A DNA stretch of 64,000 nt. It comes from Bacillus mycoides. Lineage in GTDB: Bacteria > Bacillota > Bacilli > Bacillales > Bacillaceae_G. Numbering within the stretch: position 1 is the stretch's first letter; every line of letters begins with the position of its first letter. The notes under the pieces are model-generated. The model worked only from the letters and a program-made list of their open reading frames with translations. It was not told where the DNA came from and searched no databases. The position numbers and the translations under genes are program-made. The stretch lies in the NCBI RefSeq assembly GCF_018742245.1, contig NZ_CP036132.1:1359001-1423000 (forward strand), read 5' to 3'. Shown here piece after piece: positions 40,193 to 49,046 of the stretch.

Positions 40193-41212
40193 ATGAAAGT
40201 GGACTATCATATTCATTTAGAAGAAGGACCTTATTCAATAGGCTGGCTTGCTAAAATAAATGATGCACTACAATGTTTTGAACCGCTTAAAGAAGAAAAA
40301 CATTCTATGGAGTGGCTTATGAAAACACAAGAACGCCTGCAAAAACGTGTGAAGGAAGGTCCATTTACAGCGAAATGGATTGATTTATATTTAGAAGAGG
40401 CTTTGCGAAAGGGTATAAAAGAAGTTGGTATTGTTGATCATTTATATCGTTTTCGAGAGGCGCAAGGATATTATGAGAAATATGTAGATATTAGTCATTC
40501 AAAGCTTGGTCGTTTACAGAAGGAATGGTTAGATCAAGTAAGAATAACGTCTATTTCTGAATTTACAAAGGCGATTGAAGATGCAAAAGAGCGATGGAGT
40601 AAACGGGGGATAACGCTTAAGCTTGGAATTGAAGCAGATTATTTTATCGGCGGGGAACAAGAGTTAAAAGGTTTGCTAGCACTAGGAGATTTTGATTATG
40701 TAATCGGTTCGGTCCATTTTATAGATGGATGGGGATTTGATAATCCAGATACGAAAGAGTATTTTGATACGCATGAGTTACATACTTTATATCATACGTT
40801 TTTCGCTACAGTTGAAAGTGCTGTTCGTTCTGAGCTCTTTGATATAATAGCTCATCTTGATAACATAAAAGTATTTAATTACCGATTAGATGAGAATGAA
40901 CAGCTTTCTTATTATAAGGAAATTGCGCGTGCGTTAGTGGAAACAAATACCGCAACAGAAATAAATGCGGGATTGTACTATCGCTATCCTGTGCGCGAAA
41001 TGTGTCCAAGTCCGCTTTATTTGCAAGTATTAGCTAAGTATGGAGTTCCGATTACTCTATCCTCAGATGCTCATTATCCGAATGATTTAGGAAGGTATGT
41101 GGAAGAGAATATAAAGACATTACGCAATCATGATATTTCTCACATAGCTACATTCACGAAACGAGTAAGAACGATGAGATTGCTTGAAGAAGAAGTAACA
41201 ATTTCAAAATAA
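40193..41212 (+). CDS. hisJ: Histidinol-phosphatase, PHP family (HisJ/HisK type)
   Basis: 339 aa PHP-domain metallophosphatase. Metal-binding motifs: VDYHIHLEEG, VGIVDHLYRF, LGIEADYF, DYVIGSVHF, IIAHLDNIK, SSDAHYPNDLG. B. subtilis HisJ is about 268 aa; here an insertion sits in the first third (about residues 15-75). It closes the operon and supplies the phosphatase missing from monofunctional HisB. Confidence 0.9.
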   Translation: MKVDYHIHLEEGPYSIGWLAKINDALQCFEPLKEEKHSMEWLMKTQERLQKRVKEGPFTAKWIDLYLEEALRKGIKEVGIVDHLYRFREAQGYYEKYVDISHSKLGRLQKEWLDQVRITSISEFTKAIEDAKERWSKRGITLKLGIEADYFIGGEQELKGLLALGDFDYVIGSVHFIDGWGFDNPDTKEYFDTHELHTLYHTFFATVESAVRSELFDIIAHLDNIKVFNYRLDENEQLSYYKEIARALVETNTATEINAGLYYRYPVREMCPSPLYLQVLAKYGVPITLSSDAHYPNDLGRYVEENIKTLRNHDISHIATFTKRVRTMRLLEEEVTISK

Positions 41213-41280
41213 AACACGATTTTTTGATGAAAACGACCCTTTTTGTTCAAAATAAGAAAGAATGAAAAGGAGGGTGGAAA

Positions 41281-41445
41281 ATGGCGAAACAACAAAATAA
41301 ACAAAACGTACAAGCGGCAGATCAAGCTTATACTTCTGAAACGAATAATACAGCTAACTCAGTTATCGAGGAACAAATTAGTGATACAGTTGCAGAAGGA
41401 ACAATAGATGCAAAGCTTGGGCAAGAATCGCAAGAGAAAGCGTAA
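41281..41445 (+). CDS. Small hydrophilic protein, possibly DUF4025-like
   Basis: 54 aa (MAKQQNKQNVQAADQAYTSE to LGQESQEKA). Polar, no Cys. The C-terminal VIEEQISDTVAEGTID resembles small Bacillus DUF4025 proteins from memory, not confirmed. AAAAGGAGGG before the ATG, and a strong terminator after the stop. Confidence 0.65.
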   Translation: MAKQQNKQNVQAADQAYTSETNNTANSVIEEQISDTVAEGTIDAKLGQESQEKA

Positions 41446-41482
41446 GAAGAGGGGAGAGATGAATCTCCTCTTTTCTTATGGG
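41444..41482 (+). terminator. Terminator after the 54-aa protein gene
   Basis: AAGAAGAGGGGAGA / TCTCCTCTTTTCTT stem, with the start at the stop codon. Confidence 0.8.
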
Positions 41483-41593
41483 TAAAAAAGTGTCGATTTT
41501 CAAAACTATAATCAAATTCCTTGGTTTTTACATGTGGATTTCTTACAATGAATTATAAGAGATATCTTATTTTGTATAGAAGAGGTGTTAGTA

Positions 41594-42565
41594 GTGGCGA
41601 AAATATTAGTTGCAGGGAAAATTCCAGAAATCGGATTAGAACTATTAAAAGATCATGATGTAGAAATGTACGATAAAGAGGAGTTAATTTCTTTAGATGA
41701 ATTAACAGAGCGTGTAAAAGATAAAGATGCATTGTTAAGTTTACTTTCTACAAAGGTGCCGAAAGAAGTTATTGATGCAGCACCTAATTTAAAGATTGTT
41801 GCAAACTACGGTGCTGGTTACGACAATATTGATTTTACGTATGCAGGAGAAAAAGGAATTGCAGTATCGAATACACCGAAAGTATCAACTGAAGCGACAG
41901 CAGAATTAACATTTGCACTTCTTTTAGCAGCGGCACGTAGAATTCCTGAAGGGGATACGTTATGTCGTACAACTGGATTTAACGGCTGGGCACCATTATT
42001 TTTCTTGGGCCGCGAAGTGCACGGTAAGACAATTGGAATTATTGGCCTTGGAGAAATAGGGAAGGCAGTTGCAAAGCGTGCGAAAGCATTTGGAATGGAT
42101 ATTTTATATACAGGGCCAAATCGTAAGCCAGAAGCTGAAAGTGAACTGGGAGCAACGTATGTAACATTGGAAGAATTATTACAAACAGCGGACTTTATTA
42201 CAATTAACTGTGCTTATAATCCGAAATTACATCATATGATTGATGAAGAACAGTTTAAAATGATGAAGAAAACAGCATATATTATAAATGCTTCACGTGG
42301 ACCAATTATGCATGAATTTGCACTTGCTCATGCACTAAAAACGAATGAAATTGAAGGTGCAGCTCTTGATGTATTTGAATTTGAACCGAAAATTACAGAA
42401 GAGCTAAAAGGATTAAAGAATGTGGTACTTGCGCCTCACGTAGGGAATGCAACGTTTGAAACGCGTGATGCGATGGCTGAAATGGCAGTAAGAAATATTT
42501 TAGCTGTATTAAACGGTGAAGAACCTGTAACACCTGTAAATCAAAAAGTATTGGTTACAAAATAA
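41594..42565 (+). CDS. D-isomer specific 2-hydroxyacid dehydrogenase
   Basis: 323 aa. Rossmann motif GIIGLGEIGKAVAKRAKAFGM; catalytic Arg/Glu/His in INASRGPIMHE, EFEP and LAPHVGNAT. Close to glyoxylate/hydroxypyruvate reductases and D-lactate-type enzymes; exact substrate open. GTG 41594 with GAGGTG 6 nt upstream; the GTG at 41585 is part of that RBS. Confidence 0.92.
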   Translation: MAKILVAGKIPEIGLELLKDHDVEMYDKEELISLDELTERVKDKDALLSLLSTKVPKEVIDAAPNLKIVANYGAGYDNIDFTYAGEKGIAVSNTPKVSTEATAELTFALLLAAARRIPEGDTLCRTTGFNGWAPLFFLGREVHGKTIGIIGLGEIGKAVAKRAKAFGMDILYTGPNRKPEAESELGATYVTLEELLQTADFITINCAYNPKLHHMIDEEQFKMMKKTAYIINASRGPIMHEFALAHALKTNEIEGAALDVFEFEPKITEELKGLKNVVLAPHVGNATFETRDAMAEMAVRNILAVLNGEEPVTPVNQKVLVTK

Positions 42566-42604
42566 AAAGAAACCTTCCAATTTCGGAAGGTTTCTTTTTA
42601 TTTT
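42564..42604. terminator. Bidirectional terminator
   Basis: AAAGAAACCTTCC / GGAAGGTTTCTTTTT stem between the convergent dehydrogenase and pssA genes. Confidence 0.85.
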
Positions 42605-43299
42605 TCTTTATTTGCTTTTTTAGAAGGTCTTTGTCTAAGGAATTGAGATAGCATATACAAAATATATAGTGGAATGGCAATGAATAAGAAAACAGAAAAA
42701 TTACCAAAACCTGTTTGGTACATTGTGATAATACTTCCAACTAAAAATAGTGTAATAATTATGCTATATCGTGGAATTGGTACATCTTTTAAACTTGGGA
42801 TGCGAATTCGGCTCACCATTAAAAATGCGAACGTTACAAATACTGTAATAAGAACGATTTTTGGAATGGTATTTGAAAATAATGTTAGGAAAGCGACAAG
42901 CCCTCCAGCTGCAGTAATCGGAACTCCAGTGAAATATTTCATGGAAGTAGAAGATGGTGTTACATTAAATCGTGCTAAGCGATATGCTCCGAACAGTGGG
43001 AATAATCCCGCTATGTATAGTCCAATGATTCCGTAGTTGGAAAAAGATGTGTAATACATTAAAACAGCAGGTGCTGCGCCAAATGTTACAACATCTGCGA
43101 GTGAATCAAGCTCTTTTCCCATTTGTGAATCAACGCGTAATAAACGAGCAACACGACCATCAAGACTATCTAACATCATCCCGATAAGTACTAAAATAGC
43201 AGCTGATTTATAATATCCTAAAGATGCATAGCCGATTGACAAGAATCCGCTATATAAATTTCCGAGCGTAAATAAGTTTGGAATAGCTGCTCTATACAA
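42598..43299 (-). CDS. pssA: CDP-diacylglycerol--serine O-phosphatidyltransferase
   Basis: 233 aa, about seven membrane segments. The CDP-alcohol phosphotransferase motif DG-x2-AR-x8-G-x3-D-x3-D is intact in LDGRVARLLRVDSQMGKELDSLADV. Makes phosphatidylserine, precursor of phosphatidylethanolamine. TTG start at 43299 with AAGGGAT upstream. psd is not adjacent. Confidence 0.95.
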   Translation of the reverse strand: MYRAAIPNLFTLGNLYSGFLSIGYASLGYYKSAAILVLIGMMLDSLDGRVARLLRVDSQMGKELDSLADVVTFGAAPAVLMYYTSFSNYGIIGLYIAGLFPLFGAYRLARFNVTPSSTSMKYFTGVPITAAGGLVAFLTLFSNTIPKIVLITVFVTFAFLMVSRIRIPSLKDVPIPRYSIIITLFLVGSIITMYQTGFGNFSVFLFIAIPLYILYMLSQFLRQRPSKKANKEK

Positions 43300-43431
43300 A
43301 ATCTGATCCCTTGCTTTCTGTTATAAATTCTTAATTAGTGTACGAAAGTTTACTTATTTTATCATACCATAAATTTCTTTCTCGTACGAAAGAAATTCCC
43401 AATTTGTGAAAGATTTGAAGTGTAAGTAAAA

Positions 43432-43462
43432 AAGAAGCAACTTTTCACAAAGTTGCTTCCTA
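43432..43462 (-). terminator. Terminator of the ltaS-like gene
   Basis: GAAGCAACTTT / AAAGTTGCTTC stem directly after the stop codon on the minus strand, followed by a T run on that strand. Confidence 0.8.
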
Positions 43463-43464
43463 CA

Positions 43465-45351
43465 TTATTCAAATTTCGTTGTCATCGTTCCAGTTTTAAA
43501 TCGATTGTTAGGATCGAATCGTAATAAATCTCCATAAATCAGTTTGTCAGAGAGTTTTAAATCTGTTTTTGCTTTTTCAATATACGGCTGACATAGTGCT
43601 ACATCTGCCTCTTCACCTGAGCTTTTTTTGTAGCACATATTTTTTGTATACACATAATCCTCTGTTACAAAACTACCATCGCGCATTACCATAAGTGGAT
43701 CTTTTTCTTTTATAAATAAGTCAGTTCCGAATTCAACTGATTGATTCGTTTTAATACCAAGTAAATGAAGCAGCGTTGGTTTAATATCAATTTGTCCTGA
43801 TACTTTAGAGATAACTTTGCCTTCTTGACCCGGTACATGAATAATGAGGGGGACGCGCTGTAATTGCATAGAATCAAATGGTGTAATAGCGTCTTTCCCA
43901 AGGAACTGAGCCATAGCTGCATTATGGTTTTCGGAAATGCCGTAGTGATCCCCATAAATGACAATAACGGAATTGTCGTATAGTCCTTCTTCTTTTAATT
44001 GGTTAATGAATAATTTGAGAGCTTCATCCGTGTAGCGAACTGTTGGGAAATAGCGGTTTAGAACACCGCTTTCCGAATTAAACTCATCAACATATTGATC
44101 TTCTGGACTTAAGAGAAACGGAAAATGATTTGTTAAAGTAATAAATTTCGTATAGAACGGTTGCGGTAAAGATTTTAACTTTGGAATAGATTGTTCAAAG
44201 AACTCTTTATCTTTTAATCCCCAACCGACAGACATTTGTTCAGTGCCTACGTAATCATTTAAATTAAAATAACGATCATATCCAAGTGCAGGATACATTA
44301 CATCACGATTCCAAAATGTTTTATCGTTTGAATGGAAGACAGCGGAAGAATATCCGTATTTCTTTAACTGTTCGGGTGTGGCAGTATATTCATTTGTTGC
44401 ATGAGTAAAGAATACAGAACCACGGTCTAACGGATAAAGTGAGTTTTCAACGATAAATTCAGCATCGGAAGTTTTACCTTGTCCTGTTTGATGATAGAAG
44501 TTATCGAAGTAAAAACTATCTTTTATAAACTGATTTAAAAATGGAGTAATCTCTTTTCCATTGATTTTTTTATTAATAACAAAACTTTGTGTAGACTCCA
44601 TTGAAATTAAAATTACATTTTTACCTTTTGCAGCTCCAAATAAGTTTTTATCAACTTGCTTATCTTTTGCGTCAGTATAATTTTTAATTTCGGAGAATCC
44701 GTCGCCACTTGCAAATACACGTTCAGCCGAAGATTTAGATTGAAGTGTAATATCGAATAGATGATATGTGTATAAACCTAAGTTTTTCACGACAGTTTGA
44801 CGATCAAATGAGCGTGAGAACATTTGTGGTTTATAAATAACTGAAACAGCAATTTGCAGTGCCAATAGCGCTGTTACACCACTAAAGAAAGTCCGTTTCT
44901 CAGAACGAGAAAGTGGCGTCCTGTCACAAAATGATGGGAATTTACGTGAAATAAACATTAAAATAATTGCATCTGCAAATAAAAGTAATGTCTTGTACGT
45001 AAAGAGCTCTTTAATGCTCGTTCCTAAGTCAGCCATATTATTTGTTTGGAATAAAACAGGAAAAGTAACAAAATCGTTATAGAACCCGTAAAACATTGCA
45101 TTTCCAAATAAAATAAATGACAGTATAAAACTAATTCCAATAATAATTCGGTTTCGGTACTTAGATGCAAGTAAAGCTAAACCGAAAAATAAAAGTAATG
45201 AAGCTAGTGGATTAATAAAAAGCATAAATTCTTCAAAGAAATTATCAATTTTAATATCAAATGCTAGCTTGTACACAATATATGTTTTAATCCATAATAA
45301 AACGACTGCAACGAGTGCAAATCGTAATTTTGGAAACAGATGTTGTAGCAT
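43465..45351 (-). CDS. Lipoteichoic acid synthase family protein (LtaS-type, sulfatase fold)
   Basis: 628 aa. Five N-terminal membrane segments (residues ~8-170), then an extracellular sulfatase-fold domain. Active-site Glu252 in ISMESTQSF, catalytic Thr294 in GQGKTSDAEFI, metal ligands in YGDHYGISENHN. It polymerises glycerol phosphate from phosphatidylglycerol. Four such paralogues are usual in this group, so the exact one is unclear. ATG 45351 with GAGAGGAG. Confidence 0.93.
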   Translation of the reverse strand: MLQHLFPKLRFALVAVVLLWIKTYIVYKLAFDIKIDNFFEEFMLFINPLASLLLFFGLALLASKYRNRIIIGISFILSFILFGNAMFYGFYNDFVTFPVLFQTNNMADLGTSIKELFTYKTLLLFADAIILMFISRKFPSFCDRTPLSRSEKRTFFSGVTALLALQIAVSVIYKPQMFSRSFDRQTVVKNLGLYTYHLFDITLQSKSSAERVFASGDGFSEIKNYTDAKDKQVDKNLFGAAKGKNVILISMESTQSFVINKKINGKEITPFLNQFIKDSFYFDNFYHQTGQGKTSDAEFIVENSLYPLDRGSVFFTHATNEYTATPEQLKKYGYSSAVFHSNDKTFWNRDVMYPALGYDRYFNLNDYVGTEQMSVGWGLKDKEFFEQSIPKLKSLPQPFYTKFITLTNHFPFLLSPEDQYVDEFNSESGVLNRYFPTVRYTDEALKLFINQLKEEGLYDNSVIVIYGDHYGISENHNAAMAQFLGKDAITPFDSMQLQRVPLIIHVPGQEGKVISKVSGQIDIKPTLLHLLGIKTNQSVEFGTDLFIKEKDPLMVMRDGSFVTEDYVYTKNMCYKKSSGEEADVALCQPYIEKAKTDLKLSDKLIYGDLLRFDPNNRFKTGTMTTKFE

Positions 45352-45612
45352 AATATACTCCTCTCTTAAAAGCATGACAGTTCCTGTGAGTTTGTTTGAA
45401 AATCGTCTCACTATATATATACGAACAGTCCTTTATTATTATGATTATTATACTATGAGTATCATTATACGAAAATAAAGGAGAGTTGTGGGCTTTTTTT
45501 GCAACAATTGAGTAGAAAAAGCGAAGTGGGAGACAATAAAATGGAATTTCTATGTATGATTATTATCATTCGTTAAACATGGAAAGTATCGCGTAATGAT
45601 ACGGAGGTTATG

Positions 45613-46011
45613 ATGCGGAAATTATTATATTTTATAGTATGCATTAGTTTTATGCTTTTTGTTTCACCGAGTGTATCAGTAGCACAATATGATGCACCGC
45701 TCATGGAAGATGCTCTTTATTCTGTGTTATTTCCAAAAATGAATGAAGCGATTGAGAAACAATATGGAAAATTAAAACCGTTTGATTGTCCCAAAATTAT
45801 TAGTCTAAAAAAACTTTATAGCGGTACATATTTATTTCAAGCAGTAATTGAAATAACGAAATATGAATCAGGAATAGGTGGAAAAGTACTTCCGCCGTTT
45901 GAGAAGATAAGTATGACATTTAACAATGAAGAAGGAGAATGGACTGTTACAAAAATTTCTATAAAGCGCTTACCAAATGATACGAAATTAAACTGTAAAA
46001 AAACAATATAA
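45613..46011 (+). CDS. Secreted DUF3888-like protein
   Basis: 132 aa with a signal peptide (MRKLLYFIVCISFMLFVSPS, cleavage near SVA-Q). The mature part has LMEDALYSVLFPKMNEAIEKQYG and a beta-rich C-terminal half with two Cys. This fits DUF3888, a Bacillus family of unknown function. ATG 45613 rather than 45610 by spacing from GGAGG. Confidence 0.7.
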   Translation: MRKLLYFIVCISFMLFVSPSVSVAQYDAPLMEDALYSVLFPKMNEAIEKQYGKLKPFDCPKIISLKKLYSGTYLFQAVIEITKYESGIGGKVLPPFEKISMTFNNEEGEWTVTKISIKRLPNDTKLNCKKTI

Positions 46012-46019
46012 AAAATTGT

Positions 46020-46049
46020 TTGACAAATAAAATGGTCCTTTGGTATTGT
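46020..46049 (+). promoter_or_regulatory. Promoter of the lysA leader
   Basis: TTGACA (46020-46025), 18-nt spacer, TATTGT (46044-46049), about 35 nt before the riboswitch. Confidence 0.65.
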
Positions 46050-46079
46050 TAATAGCAACAATTAGATGTTTGAAAATTA

Positions 46080-46275
46080 AATAGACTTACCTCATCTACT
46101 CTCAAAGGTAGAGGCCGCGATAGGAAAGAGTAAGCTATGGGAGATTTAGTGGAATCTGTGATCATAGGTTGAAAGGGACTATTGCCGAAATATAAGAATG
46201 ACCACGTTATTCATATATTGGGACTGCATTGAATAAATGTAGTACTGTCATAATATTTATTTTATGGAGAGCTAT
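46080..46275 (+). promoter_or_regulatory. Lysine riboswitch (L-box)
   Basis: Conserved segments in order: AGGTAGAGGCCGCG, AAGAGTA, GGTTGAAAGGG, GCCGAA, and the closing ACTG/CTGTC-TGGAGAGCTA region. It lies upstream of lysA, its usual target. Lysine binding should promote the terminator below. Confidence 0.92.
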
Positions 46276-46292
46276 TTGGAGATGTTGATGCG

Positions 46293-46392
46293 GTTTCTTA
46301 TTTTGAGAAGATAACAACTTGTTTATTTTTTCAATATATATTTTTCCTAATAAGAAACGCGTGTGAACATTGTTCCGCGCGTTTTTTGTCTA
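46293..46392 (+). terminator. Expression platform of the lysine riboswitch
   Basis: GTTTCTTATT can pair with AATAAGAAAC (antiterminator type). The alternative stem AACGCG..CGCGTT is followed by T6 at about 46384-46389. Confidence 0.75.
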
Positions 46393-46462
46393 TCTAAAAA
46401 CGTGCTGCAATGAATAGAAGATTGGGGTTATGAGTTTTAGAGGAAATAAGGGAGGAATTCAA

Positions 46463-47779
46463 ATGTATTTACACGGCACAAGCCGAATCAATGGGCAAGG
46501 ACACTTAGAAATTGGAGGGTGCGATACGACGCAACTAGCAAAACAATACGGAACACCACTTTATGTATACGATGAAGAGTCTATTCGAGGGAAATGTCGT
46601 GCGTTTCATCGTGCTTTTAAAGAAAGTGGTTTCTCTTATCAAGTAGCATATGCTAGCAAGGCGTTCTTGTGCATGGAGATGTGCCGAGTAGCTCGTGAAG
46701 AAAATATGTCTTTAGACGTTGTCTCTGGAGGAGAATTATATACTGCACTCCAAGCAGGATTTCCGGCGTCGCGCATTCATTTTCACGGAAATAATAAAAC
46801 AGAAGAAGAAATGATTATGGCTCTTCAGGCAAATATTGGTTGTTTTGTGGTAGATAATTTCTTAGAATTAGAAATTTTACATGATTTAGCAGTGCAACAT
46901 GGGAAATTTGTGAACATATTAATCCGTGTAACGCCTGGAGTAGAGGCACATACACACGAATATATAACAACAGGTCAAGAGGATTCGAAGTTTGGATTTG
47001 GTGTTTCAAATGGTCAAGCGATGCAAGCAATTGAGCTAGCTTTGCAAAAATCAAATTATAATGTGCTAGGAATTCACTCGCACATCGGATCACAAATATT
47101 CGAAACGGCTGGTTTTGTTCGAGCAATTGAAGTACTACGTCAATTTTTAGAAGAAGTGAGAGAGCGAGCAAACTATGTGGTGAAAGTATTAAATGTCGGC
47201 GGAGGTTTCGGTATACGTTATACGGAGTCTGATACACCGTTAACACTTGAAACGTATGTGCACGCTGTAACAAGTACGGTGAGAGAGCAGTTTACATTAT
47301 GTGAATATCCGCTTCCTGAAATATGGATTGAGCCAGGGCGTAGTATTGTAGGGGATGCGGGAACAACAATTTATACAGTCGGAGCGGTGAAAGAGATTCC
47401 AGGCATAAGAAAATATGTTTCAGTCGATGGTGGGATGACAGATAATTTAAGGCCGGCTCTATATGGAGCACGTTATGAGGCGATGTTGGCGAATCGAGGG
47501 AATGATGAAAATGAGGAACTCGTTTCGATTGCTGGGAAATGTTGTGAAAGTGGAGATATGCTGATTTGGGATATTAATCTTCCTAAAGTTGCTTCTTCTG
47601 ATTTACTAGCGATTTCTTGTACAGGGGCATATGGGTACTCGATGGCTAATAATTATAATCGTATTCGTAGACCGGCTGTAGTCTTTGCAAAAGGCGGAAC
47701 ATCACAAATTGTTGTAGAACGTGAAACATATGAAAATATTATTGGGAACGATCGCATACGTATTAAAGAACTTGTTTAA
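46463..47779 (+). CDS. lysA: Diaminopimelate decarboxylase
   Basis: 438 aa fold III PLP decarboxylase. PLP Lys in VAYASKAFLC; phosphate-binding GGGFGIRY; substrate-binding IEPGRSIVGDAG and the Cys-containing CCESGDML. Last step of lysine synthesis. ATG 46463 with AAGGGAGGA; an upstream in-frame ATG at 46430 has weaker support. Confidence 0.97.
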   Translation: MYLHGTSRINGQGHLEIGGCDTTQLAKQYGTPLYVYDEESIRGKCRAFHRAFKESGFSYQVAYASKAFLCMEMCRVAREENMSLDVVSGGELYTALQAGFPASRIHFHGNNKTEEEMIMALQANIGCFVVDNFLELEILHDLAVQHGKFVNILIRVTPGVEAHTHEYITTGQEDSKFGFGVSNGQAMQAIELALQKSNYNVLGIHSHIGSQIFETAGFVRAIEVLRQFLEEVRERANYVVKVLNVGGGFGIRYTESDTPLTLETYVHAVTSTVREQFTLCEYPLPEIWIEPGRSIVGDAGTTIYTVGAVKEIPGIRKYVSVDGGMTDNLRPALYGARYEAMLANRGNDENEELVSIAGKCCESGDMLIWDINLPKVASSDLLAISCTGAYGYSMANNYNRIRRPAVVFAKGGTSQIVVERETYENIIGNDRIRIKELV

Positions 47780-47783
47780 ATAT

Positions 47784-47823
47784 GAAAAAAGGAGTTGTTC
47801 AGGATGAGCAATTCCTTTTTTAT
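47784..47823 (+). terminator. Terminator of lysA
   Basis: AAAAAAGGAGTTG / CAATTCCTTTTTT stem with T6. Confidence 0.8.
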
Positions 47824-47852
47824 AAAATAATTAAAATATATCGGAAAACTAG

Positions 47853-47880
47853 GATTGAAAAAATTCAGAATTATGATAAA
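47853..47880 (+). promoter_or_regulatory. Promoter of the S-box sulfur cluster
   Basis: TTGAAA, 16-nt spacer, TAAAAT immediately before the SAM riboswitch. Confidence 0.65.
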
Positions 47881-47894
47881 ATACAAATACAAAG

Positions 47895-47999
47895 CTTATC
47901 AAGAGAAGCTGAGGGAACTGGCCCTACGAAGCTCGGCAACCTGCTTATAGAAAGCAAGGTGCTAAATCCAGCAAAATGGAATCCATTTTGAAAGATAAG
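47895..47999 (+). promoter_or_regulatory. SAM-I riboswitch (S-box)
   Basis: Closing stem CTTATC/GATAAG, then AGAGAAGCTGAGGGAACTGG, CCCTACGAAGCTCGGCAACC and the GGTGCTAAATCCAGCA core. A terminator TCTTTTC / GGGAAAGA with T8 follows at 48021-48048. Controls the yezD-cysH sulfate assimilation cluster by SAM. Confidence 0.96.
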
Positions 48000-48073
48000 G
48001 TAAAATATATTACCGAACAGTCTTTTCGAAATGGGAAAGATTTTTTTTATGAATAAAAAGGGGGGCTGTTTGC

Positions 48074-48217
48074 GTGAGCGTACGGGAACATTTTGATGAA
48101 GTGTCCGAAAAAATTCAAACGATGCTTGCTGATATGAAATATGGTTCAATTACAATTGTGGTGCAAGATGGAAAAGTGATTCAATTAGAGAAAAGTGAAA
48201 AGGTCCGTTTAAAGTAA
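48074..48217 (+). CDS. yezD: YezD family small protein (DUF2292)
   Basis: 47 aa: MSVREHFDEVSEKIQTMLAD then MKYGSITIVVQDGKVIQLEK and SEKVRLK. The YGSITIVVQDGKVIQLEKSEK pattern is that of YezD, which repeatedly occurs in sulfur or methionine clusters. Function unproven. GTG start after AGGGGGGCTG. First gene after the S-box, but separated from cysH by a hairpin. Confidence 0.85.
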   Translation: MSVREHFDEVSEKIQTMLADMKYGSITIVVQDGKVIQLEKSEKVRLK

Positions 48218-48242
48218 AAAGCGCTGACTAGAAAAACTAGAG

Positions 48243-48285
48243 GCGGTTTTAATCTATTTTATAGATTAAAACCGTCTTTTTGCTT
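48243..48285 (+). terminator. Hairpin between yezD and cysH
   Basis: GGTTTTAATCTA / TAGATTAAAACC stem followed by a T run, before the cysH RBS. A partial terminator or processing site, since no promoter is evident before cysH. Confidence 0.75.
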
Positions 48286-48302
48286 TTACAGGGGGAAAAA
48301 AC

Positions 48303-49007
48303 ATGTTGACGTATGAAACGTGGGAAGAAAATGGTATTTCATTTTCAGAAGAAGATGAAACGAAAGGCGCGCTATCAGTATTAAGTTGGGCTTATAAAGA
48401 ATATAAAGGTGAAATTGTATATGCATGTAGCTTTGGAGTGGAAGGGATGGTTTTATTGCATCTTATAAACCAAGTAAATCCATCTGCTAAAGTTGTATTT
48501 TTAGATACAAATGTTCATTTTCAAGAAACGTACGAATTAATTAAAAAGGTACGAGAGAGATTTCCTTCATTAAATATTATAGAAAAACAGCCAGCACTTA
48601 CACTTGAAGAACAGGCGAAGCTTCATGGAGAAAAATTATGGGAAAGTAATCCGAATCTCTGTTGTAAGATCAGAAAAATTTTGCCGCTAGAAAAATCATT
48701 AGCAGCCGAAAAAGCGTGGATATCAGGCCTTAGAAGGGAACAATCAGAAACGCGTAAGCATACAAAATTTGTGAATCAAGATCATCGTTTTCGGTCTATT
48801 AAAATTTGTCCGCTCATTCATTGGACTTGGAAAGAAGTTTGGCGATATGTATACAAACATAGTTTGCCGTATAATCCGCTACATGATGTTGGCTATCCAA
48901 GTATTGGGTGTGAAAAATGTACATTGCCTGTAGGAGATGGTGGCGACTCAAGAGATGGAAGATGGGCTGGGAAAATGAAGACAGAATGCGGACTTCATTT
49001 TCAATAA
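48303..49007 (+). CDS. cysH: Assimilatory (phospho)adenylylsulfate reductase
   Basis: 234 aa. PP-loop region [25 protein letters not shown], and the two Cys pairs CC ([12 protein letters not shown]) and CEKCTLPVG that hold a [4Fe-4S] cluster as in APS-type reductases, plus the C-terminal catalytic ECGLH. Reduces APS (or PAPS) to sulfite. RBS AGGGGGAA. Confidence 0.96.
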   Translation: MLTYETWEENGISFSEEDETKGALSVLSWAYKEYKGEIVYACSFGVEGMVLLHLINQVNPSAKVVFLDTNVHFQETYELIKKVRERFPSLNIIEKQPALTLEEQAKLHGEKLWESNPNLCCKIRKILPLEKSLAAEKAWISGLRREQSETRKHTKFVNQDHRFRSIKICPLIHWTWKEVWRYVYKHSLPYNPLHDVGYPSIGCEKCTLPVGDGGDSRDGRWAGKMKTECGLHFQ

Positions 49008-49046
49008 GATAAATCTTGAAATAAAGCTAAGAGGGGATATAAAAAG

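Noticed and set aside
47782..47991. 69-codon frame after lysA
   Set aside because: Runs through the lysA terminator and the SAM riboswitch; not coding.
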